A stretch of 6,296 nucleotides of DNA from Kiritimatiellia bacterium (GTDB taxonomy: Bacteria; Verrucomicrobiota; Kiritimatiellia; RFP12; UBA1067). Both the position numbers and the translations under genes were made by a program. The stretch is from positions 1 through 6,296 of the forward strand of contig JAKSOX010000118.1 in assembly GCA_024405335.1 (NCBI GenBank), read 5' to 3'. Positions 1-6,185 of this stretch are shown piece after piece. Position 1 is the first letter of the stretch; every line of letters starts with the position of its first letter. Below the pieces are notes generated by a model, which had not been told where the DNA came from, searched no databases, and saw only the letters and a list, made by a program, of their open reading frames with translations.

Positions 1-74
1 TCGATGGCCGCGAAAAGCACGGCGCTCCCGTAGAACGCGCTCGCCAAATCAACGACGTCCTGTACGTTTTTCAC
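1..74 (-). CDS. Probable O-methyltransferase, N-terminal fragment (cut by window edge)
   Basis: Only the first 24 codons plus two bases are visible; the rest lies to the left of the window. The reading frame opens with GTG and gives a peptide containing DLASAFYGSAVLFAAI. That pattern (a short helix, then F-Y/W-G-S-x-V-L-F-A-A) resembles the N-terminal dimerisation helix of small-molecule O-methyltransferases of the acetylserotonin/caffeate O-methyltransferase type; this is recognition from family memory on a very short stretch. The start is well supported: GGGAGG lies seven bases upstream, and the GTG overlaps the stop of the preceding gene in the four bases GTGA, which suggests translational coupling. 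As the last visible gene of the ebo-like run it could methylate the product of that pathway. No SAM-binding motif is inside the window, so the function stays provisional. Confidence 0.55.
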   Translation of the reverse strand, partial: MKNVQDVVDLASAFYGSAVLFAAI

Positions 75-1111
75 CTCATTTCCTCCCGGTGCGTTTCCGA
101 CGGTTCTTTGAACGCGTCCGCCAAAAGAGCCGAACAGGTTCCGCAATGGACGCAGTCGTTGGCGCGCGGACATTCCCGCACGCGCGGCCAAAGCGGCGAC
201 GCGGAAAAGGCGGCGTTGTCGAACGATCCGGGAAACGCGTGCGCGGGATCCATCAGTTCCGCCAGGTTTCCGTCGTAGGAGCAAGTGGCGTAGGCGCGGA
301 CGATTTTCCCCGGATCGGGATGGCGGCGCGTGGCGAGTTTCACCACGTCCACCAGCGGCTCGTACAGCGGCAGGTCCTCGGGCCGCAGCCACGTCGCGCG
401 CAGGAAATCCTCGCGGTTGCCCTGCGCGTAATGCGTTTTGCAGCGGAACACGGAGAAGCCGAACGCCTCGCCGACTTTGGATTGCGCGATGCGGTCGTGG
501 CCGTGCAGGTTGTCGTGGAACGTCTGGAACGGGCATTGGCGCAGGCAGCCGGAATTCGCCTGCACGCCCACCGTTTTTCCGCGTGCGCGCGCCCACGCGG
601 AAAGCGCCGCGAGCCAATCGCGCTCGCGGTGGCGTTCGCGCGACGCGTAGAACGAATCGAAAAGCTCCAGCACGCTTTCGAAACCGAGCGTTCCGTGGAC
701 GCGCAGGTTGACGCTCCAGCGGATTTTCACGGCGGGAAAACGCCGGCGCAGGACCGTGGCGACGAACGGCGACGTGGTCGTGGCCGTTTCTGGCATGACC
801 CCGGCGGCGTCCATCGCCTTCATGGCGGCCGTGACGGAATCGGCGAGTTCGGGCGACACCGCCCGGTCGCCGTAGCAGTTGCAGTTGAACAGCGTGTCGA
901 GCGAACACCCTTGTTCGCGCGCCCAGCGGAGGTCTTCGATTTGGCGCGCCCGCAACGCTTCGGTGTAGTCCGGCGCGGGACGGCACGAAAGAACGCCAGG
1001 CCAGGCGAAAAAGATCTCCTTGATGCGCGCCACGTGCGGCGCGCAGATTTCCCGGAACGGCGCGTTGTCGAACCAGCCGACGGCCAACTTTCTGTTTTGC
1101 GTGCTTCCCAT
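71..1111 (-). CDS. U32 peptidase / UbiU-UbiV-like TIM-barrel protein with clustered cysteines
   Basis: A 346-residue protein resembling U32-type proteins, the family that includes collagenase-like peptidases and the UbiU/UbiV Fe-S hydroxylation proteins. Visible family marks are KLAVGWF at 8-14 (first strand), the FNCNCYGDR segment at 75-83, a barrel strand at 128-135 (VKIRWSVN), NSGCLRQCPF at 186-195, and LRPEDLPLYEPL at 242-253 followed by YDGNLAEL. Eight cysteines cluster: C189, C193, C224 and C277, then a C-terminal C314-x5-C320-x2-C323-x2-C326. UbiU/UbiV hold a [4Fe-4S] cluster with four cysteines in the comparable half of the barrel, so metal binding is plausible here, but this is inference. 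No signal peptide or membrane segment is seen. The ATG start lacks a clear ribosome site. A GTG at 1147, in frame and overlapping the eboF stop as GTGA, would add 12 residues and is a real alternative. The true reaction is unknown; the family is fairly sure, the function is not. Confidence 0.72.
   Translation of the reverse strand: MGSTQNRKLAVGWFDNAPFREICAPHVARIKEIFFAWPGVLSCRPAPDYTEALRARQIEDLRWAREQGCSLDTLFNCNCYGDRAVSPELADSVTAAMKAMDAAGVMPETATTTSPFVATVLRRRFPAVKIRWSVNLRVHGTLGFESVLELFDSFYASRERHRERDWLAALSAWARARGKTVGVQANSGCLRQCPFQTFHDNLHGHDRIAQSKVGEAFGFSVFRCKTHYAQGNREDFLRATWLRPEDLPLYEPLVDVVKLATRRHPDPGKIVRAYATCSYDGNLAELMDPAHAFPGSFDNAAFSASPLWPRVRECPRANDCVHCGTCSALLADAFKEPSETHREEMR
82..87 (-). promoter_or_regulatory. 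Shine-Dalgarno site of the partial methyltransferase gene
   Basis: On the minus strand GGGAGG is followed after seven bases (AAATGAG) by the GTG start at 74. It is the strongest ribosome binding site in the window and decides this GTG as the start. The site lies inside the last codons of the upstream gene, so the two are likely translated in a coupled way. Confidence 0.7.
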
Positions 1112-1143
1112 GATCGATTCAACGCCCGTCGGAGCCCTGGAGT

Positions 1144-2283
1144 TCACGGCGCGGCGGCGATTTCGCAGGCGCGCCCGTGCGTGCCCTTCACCGTGCCGCG
1201 GCCGAAGAAGAAAAGTTCCGTGGGGTCGTACCCCGGCTTGTTGTGGATGTCCACGTGGCTGGCGTAGTCCGGGGCTTCGCGGTCGTCCTGCCACCATTTG
1301 TATTCGCACCAGCTGCCGCGCTTCGCGAGCAGCACGCCCGCATCCGACAGGCCCGACGCCGTGTCGGGCAGCTCGTAGTCGCCGCTCGCCCACAGCGCAT
1401 CCAAAGCGCGTGCGCGTTCGGGACCGTAAACGACGCAGCATTCGTGGTCGCACATCGCGAAGGCGGCGGATTCGTAGAAATCGGGATAGGCGCGTCCTTC
1501 CACGTGGCGCACGCGGAAAAGCCCTTCGCGGCGCAGCAGGACGTTCGGTCGCGCGGGCGGCGCCGTGACGGGCGTGATTTCGTAGTCGCCACTGACGGAC
1601 AGCCTGCATCCGCGCCTTTGGCACAGATCCGCGAGCCGTTCGAGCTGGCGGGTCAATTCCGCGAACGCCGCGTCGTCCTTGGCGCCGCCGGGCCCGCACT
1701 TCTGCGCCGCGTAGTCGAGCGTGGGCAGGTACAGGAACGCTTCGTCCACGTCCTGCGCGTCCGTCATCGCTTCGAACCAGTCGATGCATTTCCGGCCGAC
1801 CTTGGGAGACGCGAGCGGTCCCCAATAGCGCCACAGCGGAAACGCGCCGCATTTCGCCTGCGCGGCCGCCGCGGCGGCGCCGGGCTTCGTGTAGCAGCTC
1901 ATCGCCATGCCGCCGCCGTGCTTGTGGATCGGCGCGGGCGACAAAATCGCGTCCGCGTCCTCGCCCAGCGACTGCTGCAGGAAGTACAGCCCCACGGTGC
2001 CGCCGGCCGCGCGCGCGTCCGCCCAGATCCGCCGCCCTTTCACGAGCCGGGCGGACTGCTCCCAGAAAAGCGGCTTCCGGAGCGTCTCGCTCCACCAGCC
2101 GTTGGAAATCATGCCGTGTTCGGACGGCGCGAGGCCGGTGCGCAGCGTCGCCTGCGCGACGCAGGTCACCGCCGGGAACACGCTCGGCTTCGGCGAAAAG
2201 CAAAGCCCCGCCAAACGCGTCGCTCCGCGACGCTCCAGCGTGCGCCACCCCAACCCCGCGGCAATGACGTTCAGACGCTTCAC
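1144..2283 (-). CDS. eboF: EboF-type alkaline-phosphatase-superfamily protein (nucleotide pyrophosphatase/phosphodiesterase-like)
   Basis: A 379-residue protein resembling EboF, a branch of the nucleotide pyrophosphatase/phosphodiesterase group. The best mark is SVFPAVTC at 34-41 followed by TGLAPSEHG at 49-57, which aligns with the nucleophile region of that group and makes T40 the likely nucleophile. Other family segments are FPLWRYWGP (148-156), YLPTLDY (185-191), SGDYEITPV (231-239), AMCDHE (276-281) and APDYASHVDIHNKPGYDP (337-354), the last very typical of EboF. The N-terminal strand reads NVIAAGLG, with no Asp where classical members carry a metal ligand (usually DG), so metal binding may differ. 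No signal peptide is evident. The GTG start at 2283 overlaps the eboC stop by four bases (GTGA) and has GGAG ten bases upstream. The frame continues open further upstream, but that part overlaps eboC and has no homology. Substrate unknown; a phosphorylated or nucleotide-linked intermediate is an inference. Confidence 0.82.
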   Translation of the reverse strand: MKRLNVIAAGLGWRTLERRGATRLAGLCFSPKPSVFPAVTCVAQATLRTGLAPSEHGMISNGWWSETLRKPLFWEQSARLVKGRRIWADARAAGGTVGLYFLQQSLGEDADAILSPAPIHKHGGGMAMSCYTKPGAAAAAAQAKCGAFPLWRYWGPLASPKVGRKCIDWFEAMTDAQDVDEAFLYLPTLDYAAQKCGPGGAKDDAAFAELTRQLERLADLCQRRGCRLSVSGDYEITPVTAPPARPNVLLRREGLFRVRHVEGRAYPDFYESAAFAMCDHECCVVYGPERARALDALWASGDYELPDTASGLSDAGVLLAKRGSWCEYKWWQDDREAPDYASHVDIHNKPGYDPTELFFFGRGTVKGTHGRACEIAAAP

Positions 2284-3038
2284 GACGCCGACACTCCGGG
2301 CAGGGAACGTTTCAGAAGCCGCAGCACGAGCAGCATGGCCGCGCCCGACAAAAGCAGATTGCGCAACGCAAGGGTCGGCTCCCACTGGTACGCCGCCACC
2401 AGCACGAGCAGCTGGCCGTAGACGATCGAACCGATCAGCAGGCCCACGCGGCGGCGCTTGGCGGGGTCGGCGTCCTCCCCGCGGGCGAAATGCGTGAGCC
2501 AGGCCGTGTACGCCGTCCAAACGGCGGCCGCGGCGCCCACGCCCCACCATGCGGCGACGGGCACGGAACCGGTGCGCAACACGCACGCGGCCGCGCCGCC
2601 GCAGGCGACGTTCAAGCCGCGGCAGAGGCCCATCAGCATCGGCCGTTTGAGCCGGTTGTACGCCACGATGGACGCGCAAAGCGCCGCCGCCGAAAGCCAC
2701 CAAAGCGCGGGAAGTCCGGCGGACGCGGCGAAAAAGGCGGCGGCGGCCAGGCAGACGTTGCGCGCGGCACGGCCCGCGAAAAGCGACAGCTCGCCGGCCG
2801 GAATTGGACGCTCGGGTCCGTCCGTTTTCGCGCCCGCCACGTCGTTGTCGGCCATGCCGAAAAGATAAAGCGCGCACGCGGCGAGACAAGCGCCCGCCAA
2901 CGCCACGGGCGCGGCCGCCACGCGCGAATCCTCCGCGCCGGCGGCGCAGGCGAGCGCCGCCGCCGCGCCGGCCAGCACGTCGCCGGGAACGGTCGGCAAA
3001 TTCACGATGCGGAAGAATTTCAGCAGTGCTTTCGTCAT
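2280..3038 (-). CDS. eboC: EboC-type UbiA-superfamily prenyltransferase
   Basis: A 252-residue integral membrane protein rich in Ala/Leu with about seven or eight hydrophobic segments, the usual UbiA layout (roughly 20-34, 42-62, 94-127, 143-155, 162-182, 198-217, 225-241). UbiA enzymes transfer a prenyl group from prenyl diphosphate to an acceptor at the membrane. The first Asp-rich loop is NDVAGAKTD at 65-73, followed by ERPIPAG at 76-82; the canonical NDxxDxxxD motif has Asp where this protein has G69. The second cytosolic loop carries YNRLKRPMLMGLCRGLN (127-143); MGLCRGLN is a signature I associate with EboC. A further acidic loop is at 188-191 (EDAD). The start is the first ATG after the holB stop, 13 bases downstream, with only a weak purine stretch (GAAAGA) before it. 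It sits directly before eboF and overlaps it by four bases. It could be another UbiA subfamily, but the paired EboF partner supports EboC. Prenyl donor and acceptor are unknown. Confidence 0.82.
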   Translation of the reverse strand: MTKALLKFFRIVNLPTVPGDVLAGAAAALACAAGAEDSRVAAAPVALAGACLAACALYLFGMADNDVAGAKTDGPERPIPAGELSLFAGRAARNVCLAAAAFFAASAGLPALWWLSAAALCASIVAYNRLKRPMLMGLCRGLNVACGGAAACVLRTGSVPVAAWWGVGAAAAVWTAYTAWLTHFARGEDADPAKRRRVGLLIGSIVYGQLLVLVAAYQWEPTLALRNLLLSGAAMLLVLRLLKRSLPGVSAS

Positions 3039-3051
3039 GTCTTTCGCGGAG

Positions 3052-3999
3052 TCACTTGATGGCGAGGCGGTCGGCGAAAAAGCCGAGCGCAGCCGCTTCG
3101 GGAAGGTTGCGGTTGAAACTGCGCGCGAGCTCGGCCACGAATTCCACGTTGCGGAACGCCAGCGCGCGGCCGATCTTGGCGGCTCGCGCGCGCACCTGCT
3201 CGGCGAAATCCGGATGCAGCAACGGCGCGTCGGGACCGGCCGCGCACGTGGCCGCCACGTCGCGGAACCAGTTCTCGAGCGTCAGGCAGAAATCGGCGCG
3301 GAACGCGCGGTAGCGCGAAGACACGAGCGCTTCCGTTTCGTCTTTCGACACCTCCGCGCCGGCGTCCGTTTCGCTCGCTTCGACGTCCGCCTTCACCAGT
3401 TTTTCCACCTCGTCCTTGAGCGCCTCCAGCACGGCCGCGAGACGCCCGGCAAGCGCCGCGCGCTCCAAAGCGCCGCCCGCGTTCGCGGGGTCCGCGAGCG
3501 CGCGCAGCACGCACGAACGGTAGGGTTCCGCCAGTCCGCGCCGACGCGCGTCCGGCAGGTCGATGCGCTGGCATCGCGACACGATCGTGGGCAGCAACTG
3601 GTCCGGGGAATCGGCCAACAGGAAAAACAGCGTCTTCTTCGGCGGTTCCTCGAGCGTCTTGAGGAATGCGTTCGCGCTTTGCGGGTTGAGGCAGTCCGCG
3701 CCAGCGATCACCCCCACCTTCCAACCGCCCGCGTAGGCCGTGGTGGCCACCGCGTCCACCATCTTCTCGTGCATGGCCGCCACGGAAATGATGCGGCTTT
3801 TCTTCTCCGGATGCAGCCAATGGCAGTCGGGATGCACCTTGAGCTGCTCCGCGTTCCGCGCACCGAGCAGTTTCGCCGCCACGCGCTCCGCGAGCGCCAG
3901 CGCCTGGCCGCGGACGTTTCCCACCACGAGATACCCGTGCGCGGGACGTCCGGCGGCGATGGCCTTCTCGATCAGCTGTTCGGCGGCGTCGAGTTCCAT
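3052..3999 (-). CDS. holB: DNA polymerase III subunit delta' (clamp loader)
   Basis: A 315-residue protein of the AAA+ clamp-loader type. Delta' is the fixed subunit of the complex that loads the beta sliding clamp at primed DNA. Family marks are HGYLVVGN near the N-terminus (21-28), HPDCHWLHPE (56-65), NPQSANAFLKTLEEPP (105-120), FFLLADSPDQLLPTIVSRC (125-143) with the SRC sensor motif at 141-143. The P-loop position reads GNVRGQA without the GKT, and the four-cysteine zinc module usually placed between about residues 50 and 80 is missing, leaving a short direct connection. Delta' subunits often lack ATP binding, so a degenerate P-loop alone is not alarming. The C-terminal third (about 180-315) is helical and poorly conserved. 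The ATG lies three bases after the panB stop, suggesting coupled translation, with a loose AAGG about 11 bases upstream. A tau/gamma paralogue is unlikely because the P-loop is gone. Confidence 0.85.
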   Translation of the reverse strand: MELDAAEQLIEKAIAAGRPAHGYLVVGNVRGQALALAERVAAKLLGARNAEQLKVHPDCHWLHPEKKSRIISVAAMHEKMVDAVATTAYAGGWKVGVIAGADCLNPQSANAFLKTLEEPPKKTLFFLLADSPDQLLPTIVSRCQRIDLPDARRRGLAEPYRSCVLRALADPANAGGALERAALAGRLAAVLEALKDEVEKLVKADVEASETDAGAEVSKDETEALVSSRYRAFRADFCLTLENWFRDVAATCAAGPDAPLLHPDFAEQVRARAAKIGRALAFRNVEFVAELARSFNRNLPEAAALGFFADRLAIK

Positions 4000-4002
4000 C
4001 GG

Positions 4003-4794
4003 TCACGCGCCCTTCCCCGGCGGCGGGAAAACGCCGGAAGCGACTTCGGCGACGTACTGCGCAAACGCCGCCTTGGCGGTTTCCGCCAAATGCGCATATG
4101 GCTTCGCGAACGACGGCACCGGACCTTCGTTGAGTCCCAGCAGATCGTGCATCACGAGCCATTGCGCGTCGCACGCGGGCCCCGCCCCGATGCCGATCGT
4201 GGGGATGGCGAGGTCGGCCGTGATTTCCGCCGCGAGTTCGCCGGGCACGCATTCGAGCGTCACCGCGAACGCCCCGGCCGCCTGCACGGCGCGCGCGTCG
4301 GCGAGGATCGCCTCGGCCGCTTCGCGCGTTTTCCCCTGCTTCTTGAAACCGCCGTAGGAATTGACGCTCTGCGGCGTCATGCCCACGTGCGCCAACACGG
4401 GAATGCCCGCGTCGGCCATGCGCTTGATCAAACCGCACACGCGCGCGCCGCCTTCGAGTTTCACGGCGTCGGCGCCGGCCTGCAGACACGCGACGGCGTT
4501 CGCCATCGCCGCGTCGTCGCCGCACTGGTAGCTGCCGAAAGGCATGTCCGCCACCACCAGCGCGTTCTTCGCGGCGCGCGCGACGGCGGCCGTGGCGCTG
4601 AGCGTTTCGGACATCTTCACCGGCAACGTGGTTTCGTGGCCGAGCACCACCATGCCCATCGAATCGCCCACGAGAATGCACGGCACGCCCGCTTCGTCCG
4701 CCAAGCGCGCGAAGCACGCGTCGTAGGCCGTGCAGCACCCGAGCTTCTGTTTCCCTTTTGCGGCCCTGAACGCCGCCGTCGTCCATTTTTTCAT
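4003..4794 (-). CDS. panB: 3-methyl-2-oxobutanoate hydroxymethyltransferase (ketopantoate hydroxymethyltransferase)
   Basis: A 263-residue cytosolic enzyme, the usual PanB length. It transfers a hydroxymethyl group from 5,10-methylene-tetrahydrofolate to 2-oxoisovalerate to give ketopantoate, the first committed step to pantothenate and coenzyme A. Conserved segments run in family order: AYDACFARLADEAGV (23-37), ILVGDSMGMVVLG (40-52), VVADMPFGSY (80-89), AVKLEGG (110-116), PVLAHVGMTPQSVNSYGGF (132-150) and LECVPGEL (180-187), then PTIGIGAG (198-205). The metal ligands D44, D83 and E114, K112, and the likely catalytic E181 match the Escherichia coli positions within one residue. Two positions differ from most homologues: LPVKM at 57-61 where LPVTM or similar is common, and no His in the following helix. 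The ATG is the first after the obg stop (20-base gap), with GGAG and GGGA upstream. No panC or panD is in the window, so the rest of the pathway must be encoded elsewhere. Confidence 0.96.
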   Translation of the reverse strand: MKKWTTAAFRAAKGKQKLGCCTAYDACFARLADEAGVPCILVGDSMGMVVLGHETTLPVKMSETLSATAAVARAAKNALVVADMPFGSYQCGDDAAMANAVACLQAGADAVKLEGGARVCGLIKRMADAGIPVLAHVGMTPQSVNSYGGFKKQGKTREAAEAILADARAVQAAGAFAVTLECVPGELAAEITADLAIPTIGIGAGPACDAQWLVMHDLLGLNEGPVPSFAKPYAHLAETAKAAFAQYVAEVASGVFPPPGKGA

Positions 4795-4814
4795 GATGTT
4801 TCCCGGCTCCGTGC

Positions 4815-6011
4815 TCACCCGTGGATGTTCCCGCGGGACGGATGCGATTTCTTCTTCGGCGGATCGAGCTTCAGAAACGTCGCGAACTTCATCGCCTCGG
4901 CGGGGATTTCGTCGCCCGTAGTGTCCGGCATGTCCTTGACGTCCGGCTTTTCCTCGTGCGGCGCCTTGGGGTTCACGACCCTGCGCAGTTCGCGCCGGAA
5001 CGCCTCCATGCCCGTCGGGCCGTCGTAGTCCTTCAAATCGGCGTATTCGCGCAGTTCCTTCGCGCCGGGCTCGCAGGAAAGGACGATCGGCTTCACGCCC
5101 GTTTCCCGGATGAAGCGCTTCAGGTTTTTCCGCGCCGCCTGCTTGTCCATTTTGTTCGCGACCACGAGCGCCGGCAGGTCGGGAAGCTGCGCGTTGTAGT
5201 CCGCGATTTCCTTCGCGAGGATCCTGTAGTCGTCCCACGGCTTGCGGCCGTCCGTGCCCGCCATGTCGATCACGTACACGAGCACGCGGCTGCGTTCCAG
5301 ATGCTTCAAAAACGCGAATCCGAGCCCCACGCCCTTCGACGCGCCTTCGATGATGCCGGGCACGTCGGCCATCCGTATGGTGGCGAAGTCGTGGTATTCG
5401 ACGGTGCCCACGATGGGGTTGAGCGTGGTGAACGGATAGGAGGCGATTTTCGGCGTCGCGGCCGAAACGGCCGAAAGCAGCGAACTTTTTCCGGCGTTCG
5501 GGAAACCCAAAAGCCCCGCGTCCGCGATGGTCTTCAACTCGAGATGCAGACGCTTTTCCTCGGCGGGGCCGCCGGGCGTGTGCTCGGTGGGCGCCTGGTT
5601 GACGCTGGACTTGAAATGCACGTTGCCGAAACCGCCCGCGCCGCCTTTGGCGACGACCACCTTCTCGCCGATCTGAGTGATGTCGGCCACCACGAGGCCG
5701 GTGGCCTTGTCGGTCACCAGCGTGCCCGGCGGCACGTCCACGACCAAATCCTTGCCGCGGCGGCCGAAACAGCGGCAGCCGGACCCCGGCACGCCGTCCT
5801 CCGCGAAGAGGTGCGGCTCGAAATACTGGGCGATCAGCGAATTCACGTGCGCGCTCGCGCGGAACACCACGTCGCCGCCGCGGCCGCCGTCGCCGCCGTC
5901 CGGCCCGCCGAACATCACCAGCGCCTCGCGACGGAACGTCGCCGCCCCGTCGCCGCCTTTGCCCGAACGGACGACCACGTCCACCTGGTCAATGAAAGTT
6001 CTCGTTTTCAT
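4815..6011 (-). CDS. obg: Obg family GTPase (CgtA/ObgE)
   Basis: A 398-residue GTPase that associates with the large ribosomal subunit and acts in its assembly and in stress and cell-cycle control. The N-terminal glycine-rich Obg domain covers about 1-160, beginning FIDQVDVVVRSGKGGDGAATF and including the GGPDGGDGGRGGDV segment (35-48). The G domain follows: G1 GFPNAGKSS (169-177), switch I YPFTTLNP (192-199), G3 DVPGII (216-221), G4 NKMD (286-289) and a G5-like LSCEPG (311-316), where SA is more usual than SC. After about residue 350 there is a charged tail ending in a lysine/proline-rich stretch (KLDPPKKKSHPS), and no Obg C-terminal (OCT) domain that I can see. The ATG at 6011 is the only start that keeps the conserved N-terminus, and no Shine-Dalgarno sequence precedes it. 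It is the first visible gene of the operon and sits directly behind a strong -10 box. Confidence 0.97.
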   Translation of the reverse strand: MKTRTFIDQVDVVVRSGKGGDGAATFRREALVMFGGPDGGDGGRGGDVVFRASAHVNSLIAQYFEPHLFAEDGVPGSGCRCFGRRGKDLVVDVPPGTLVTDKATGLVVADITQIGEKVVVAKGGAGGFGNVHFKSSVNQAPTEHTPGGPAEEKRLHLELKTIADAGLLGFPNAGKSSLLSAVSAATPKIASYPFTTLNPIVGTVEYHDFATIRMADVPGIIEGASKGVGLGFAFLKHLERSRVLVYVIDMAGTDGRKPWDDYRILAKEIADYNAQLPDLPALVVANKMDKQAARKNLKRFIRETGVKPIVLSCEPGAKELREYADLKDYDGPTGMEAFRRELRRVVNPKAPHEEKPDVKDMPDTTGDEIPAEAMKFATFLKLDPPKKKSHPSRGNIHG

Positions 6012-6022
6012 GAATGCCGCGA

Positions 6023-6031
6023 ATTATACCA
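6023..6031 (-). promoter_or_regulatory. Extended -10 promoter of the obg operon
   Basis: On the minus strand the sequence reads TGGTATAAT, a perfect TATAAT with the TGn extension, at 6031-6023. The region 16-18 bases further upstream (CCCCAC) does not resemble a -35 box, which fits an extended -10 promoter. The AT-rich hexamer stands out from its GC-rich surroundings. The ATG of obg begins 11 bases after the -10, so transcription would start about four to six bases before it. No other promoter is evident between the downstream genes. Confidence 0.7.
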
Positions 6032-6082
6032 CGTTTTCGCCGCGAGTGGGGATTTTCCGAAAACCGAATCGCGGACGACCTG

Positions 6083-6098
6083 CGGACAAGAACGTCCG
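6083..6098. repeat. Short inverted repeat, CGGAC-AAGAAC-GTCCG
   Basis: Five complementary base pairs (6083-6087 with 6094-6098) enclose a six-base loop. It lies in the gene-free stretch upstream of the obg promoter. There is no T run after it on either strand, so it is not a standard terminator; it may be part of a dispersed repeat or an operator-like site. With a stem this short, chance is possible. Confidence 0.35.
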
Positions 6099-6125
6099 TC
6101 CTGCAAATCTCGCCGTGCCCGTTGG

Positions 6126-6177
6126 CCGGCTGAACGTTCGCTCCGCCGCCGCATTTCGCCGCCTACGGCGCAGCCGG
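6126..6177. repeat. Inverted repeat with nested hairpin in the obg upstream region
   Basis: CCGGCTG at 6126-6132 is the exact reverse complement of CAGCCGG at 6171-6177. Inside, directly against the right arm, CGCCG (6157-6161) and CGGCG (6166-6170) form a second stem with a CCTA loop. The two stems could stack into one structured element. There is no T tract on the minus-strand exit side, so a Rho-independent terminator is not supported. It may be the folded edge of a dispersed intergenic repeat or end an operon lying to the right of the window. Confidence 0.45.
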
Positions 6178-6185
6178 AGTCTGCT

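Noticed and set aside
89..1267. Long plus-strand open frame (392 codons) opposite the U32-like gene
   Set aside because: Arg/Ala/His-rich translation with no family pattern; it is the GC-driven shadow of the minus-strand gene.
1112..2248. N-terminal extension of the U32-like frame to a Met at 2248
   Set aside because: The added 379 residues are an out-of-frame reading of eboF and are low-complexity Arg-rich; family similarity begins only near the ATG at 1111.
2284..2889. Extension of the eboF frame upstream into eboC
   Set aside because: It would overlap the membrane protein gene almost entirely, has no homology, and the GTG at 2283 with GGAG upstream is a good start.
3007..5028. 673-codon plus-strand frame across holB, panB and the end of obg
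   Set aside because: Spans three well-identified minus-strand genes, and its translation is biased Arg/His/Ala sequence without recognisable motifs.
4795..5238. Extension of the panB frame upstream into obg
   Set aside because: The PanB family begins at the MKKW start, and the extension is an out-of-frame reading of obg.
6126..6177. Rho-independent terminator
   Set aside because: Stable stems, but no T run follows on either strand.
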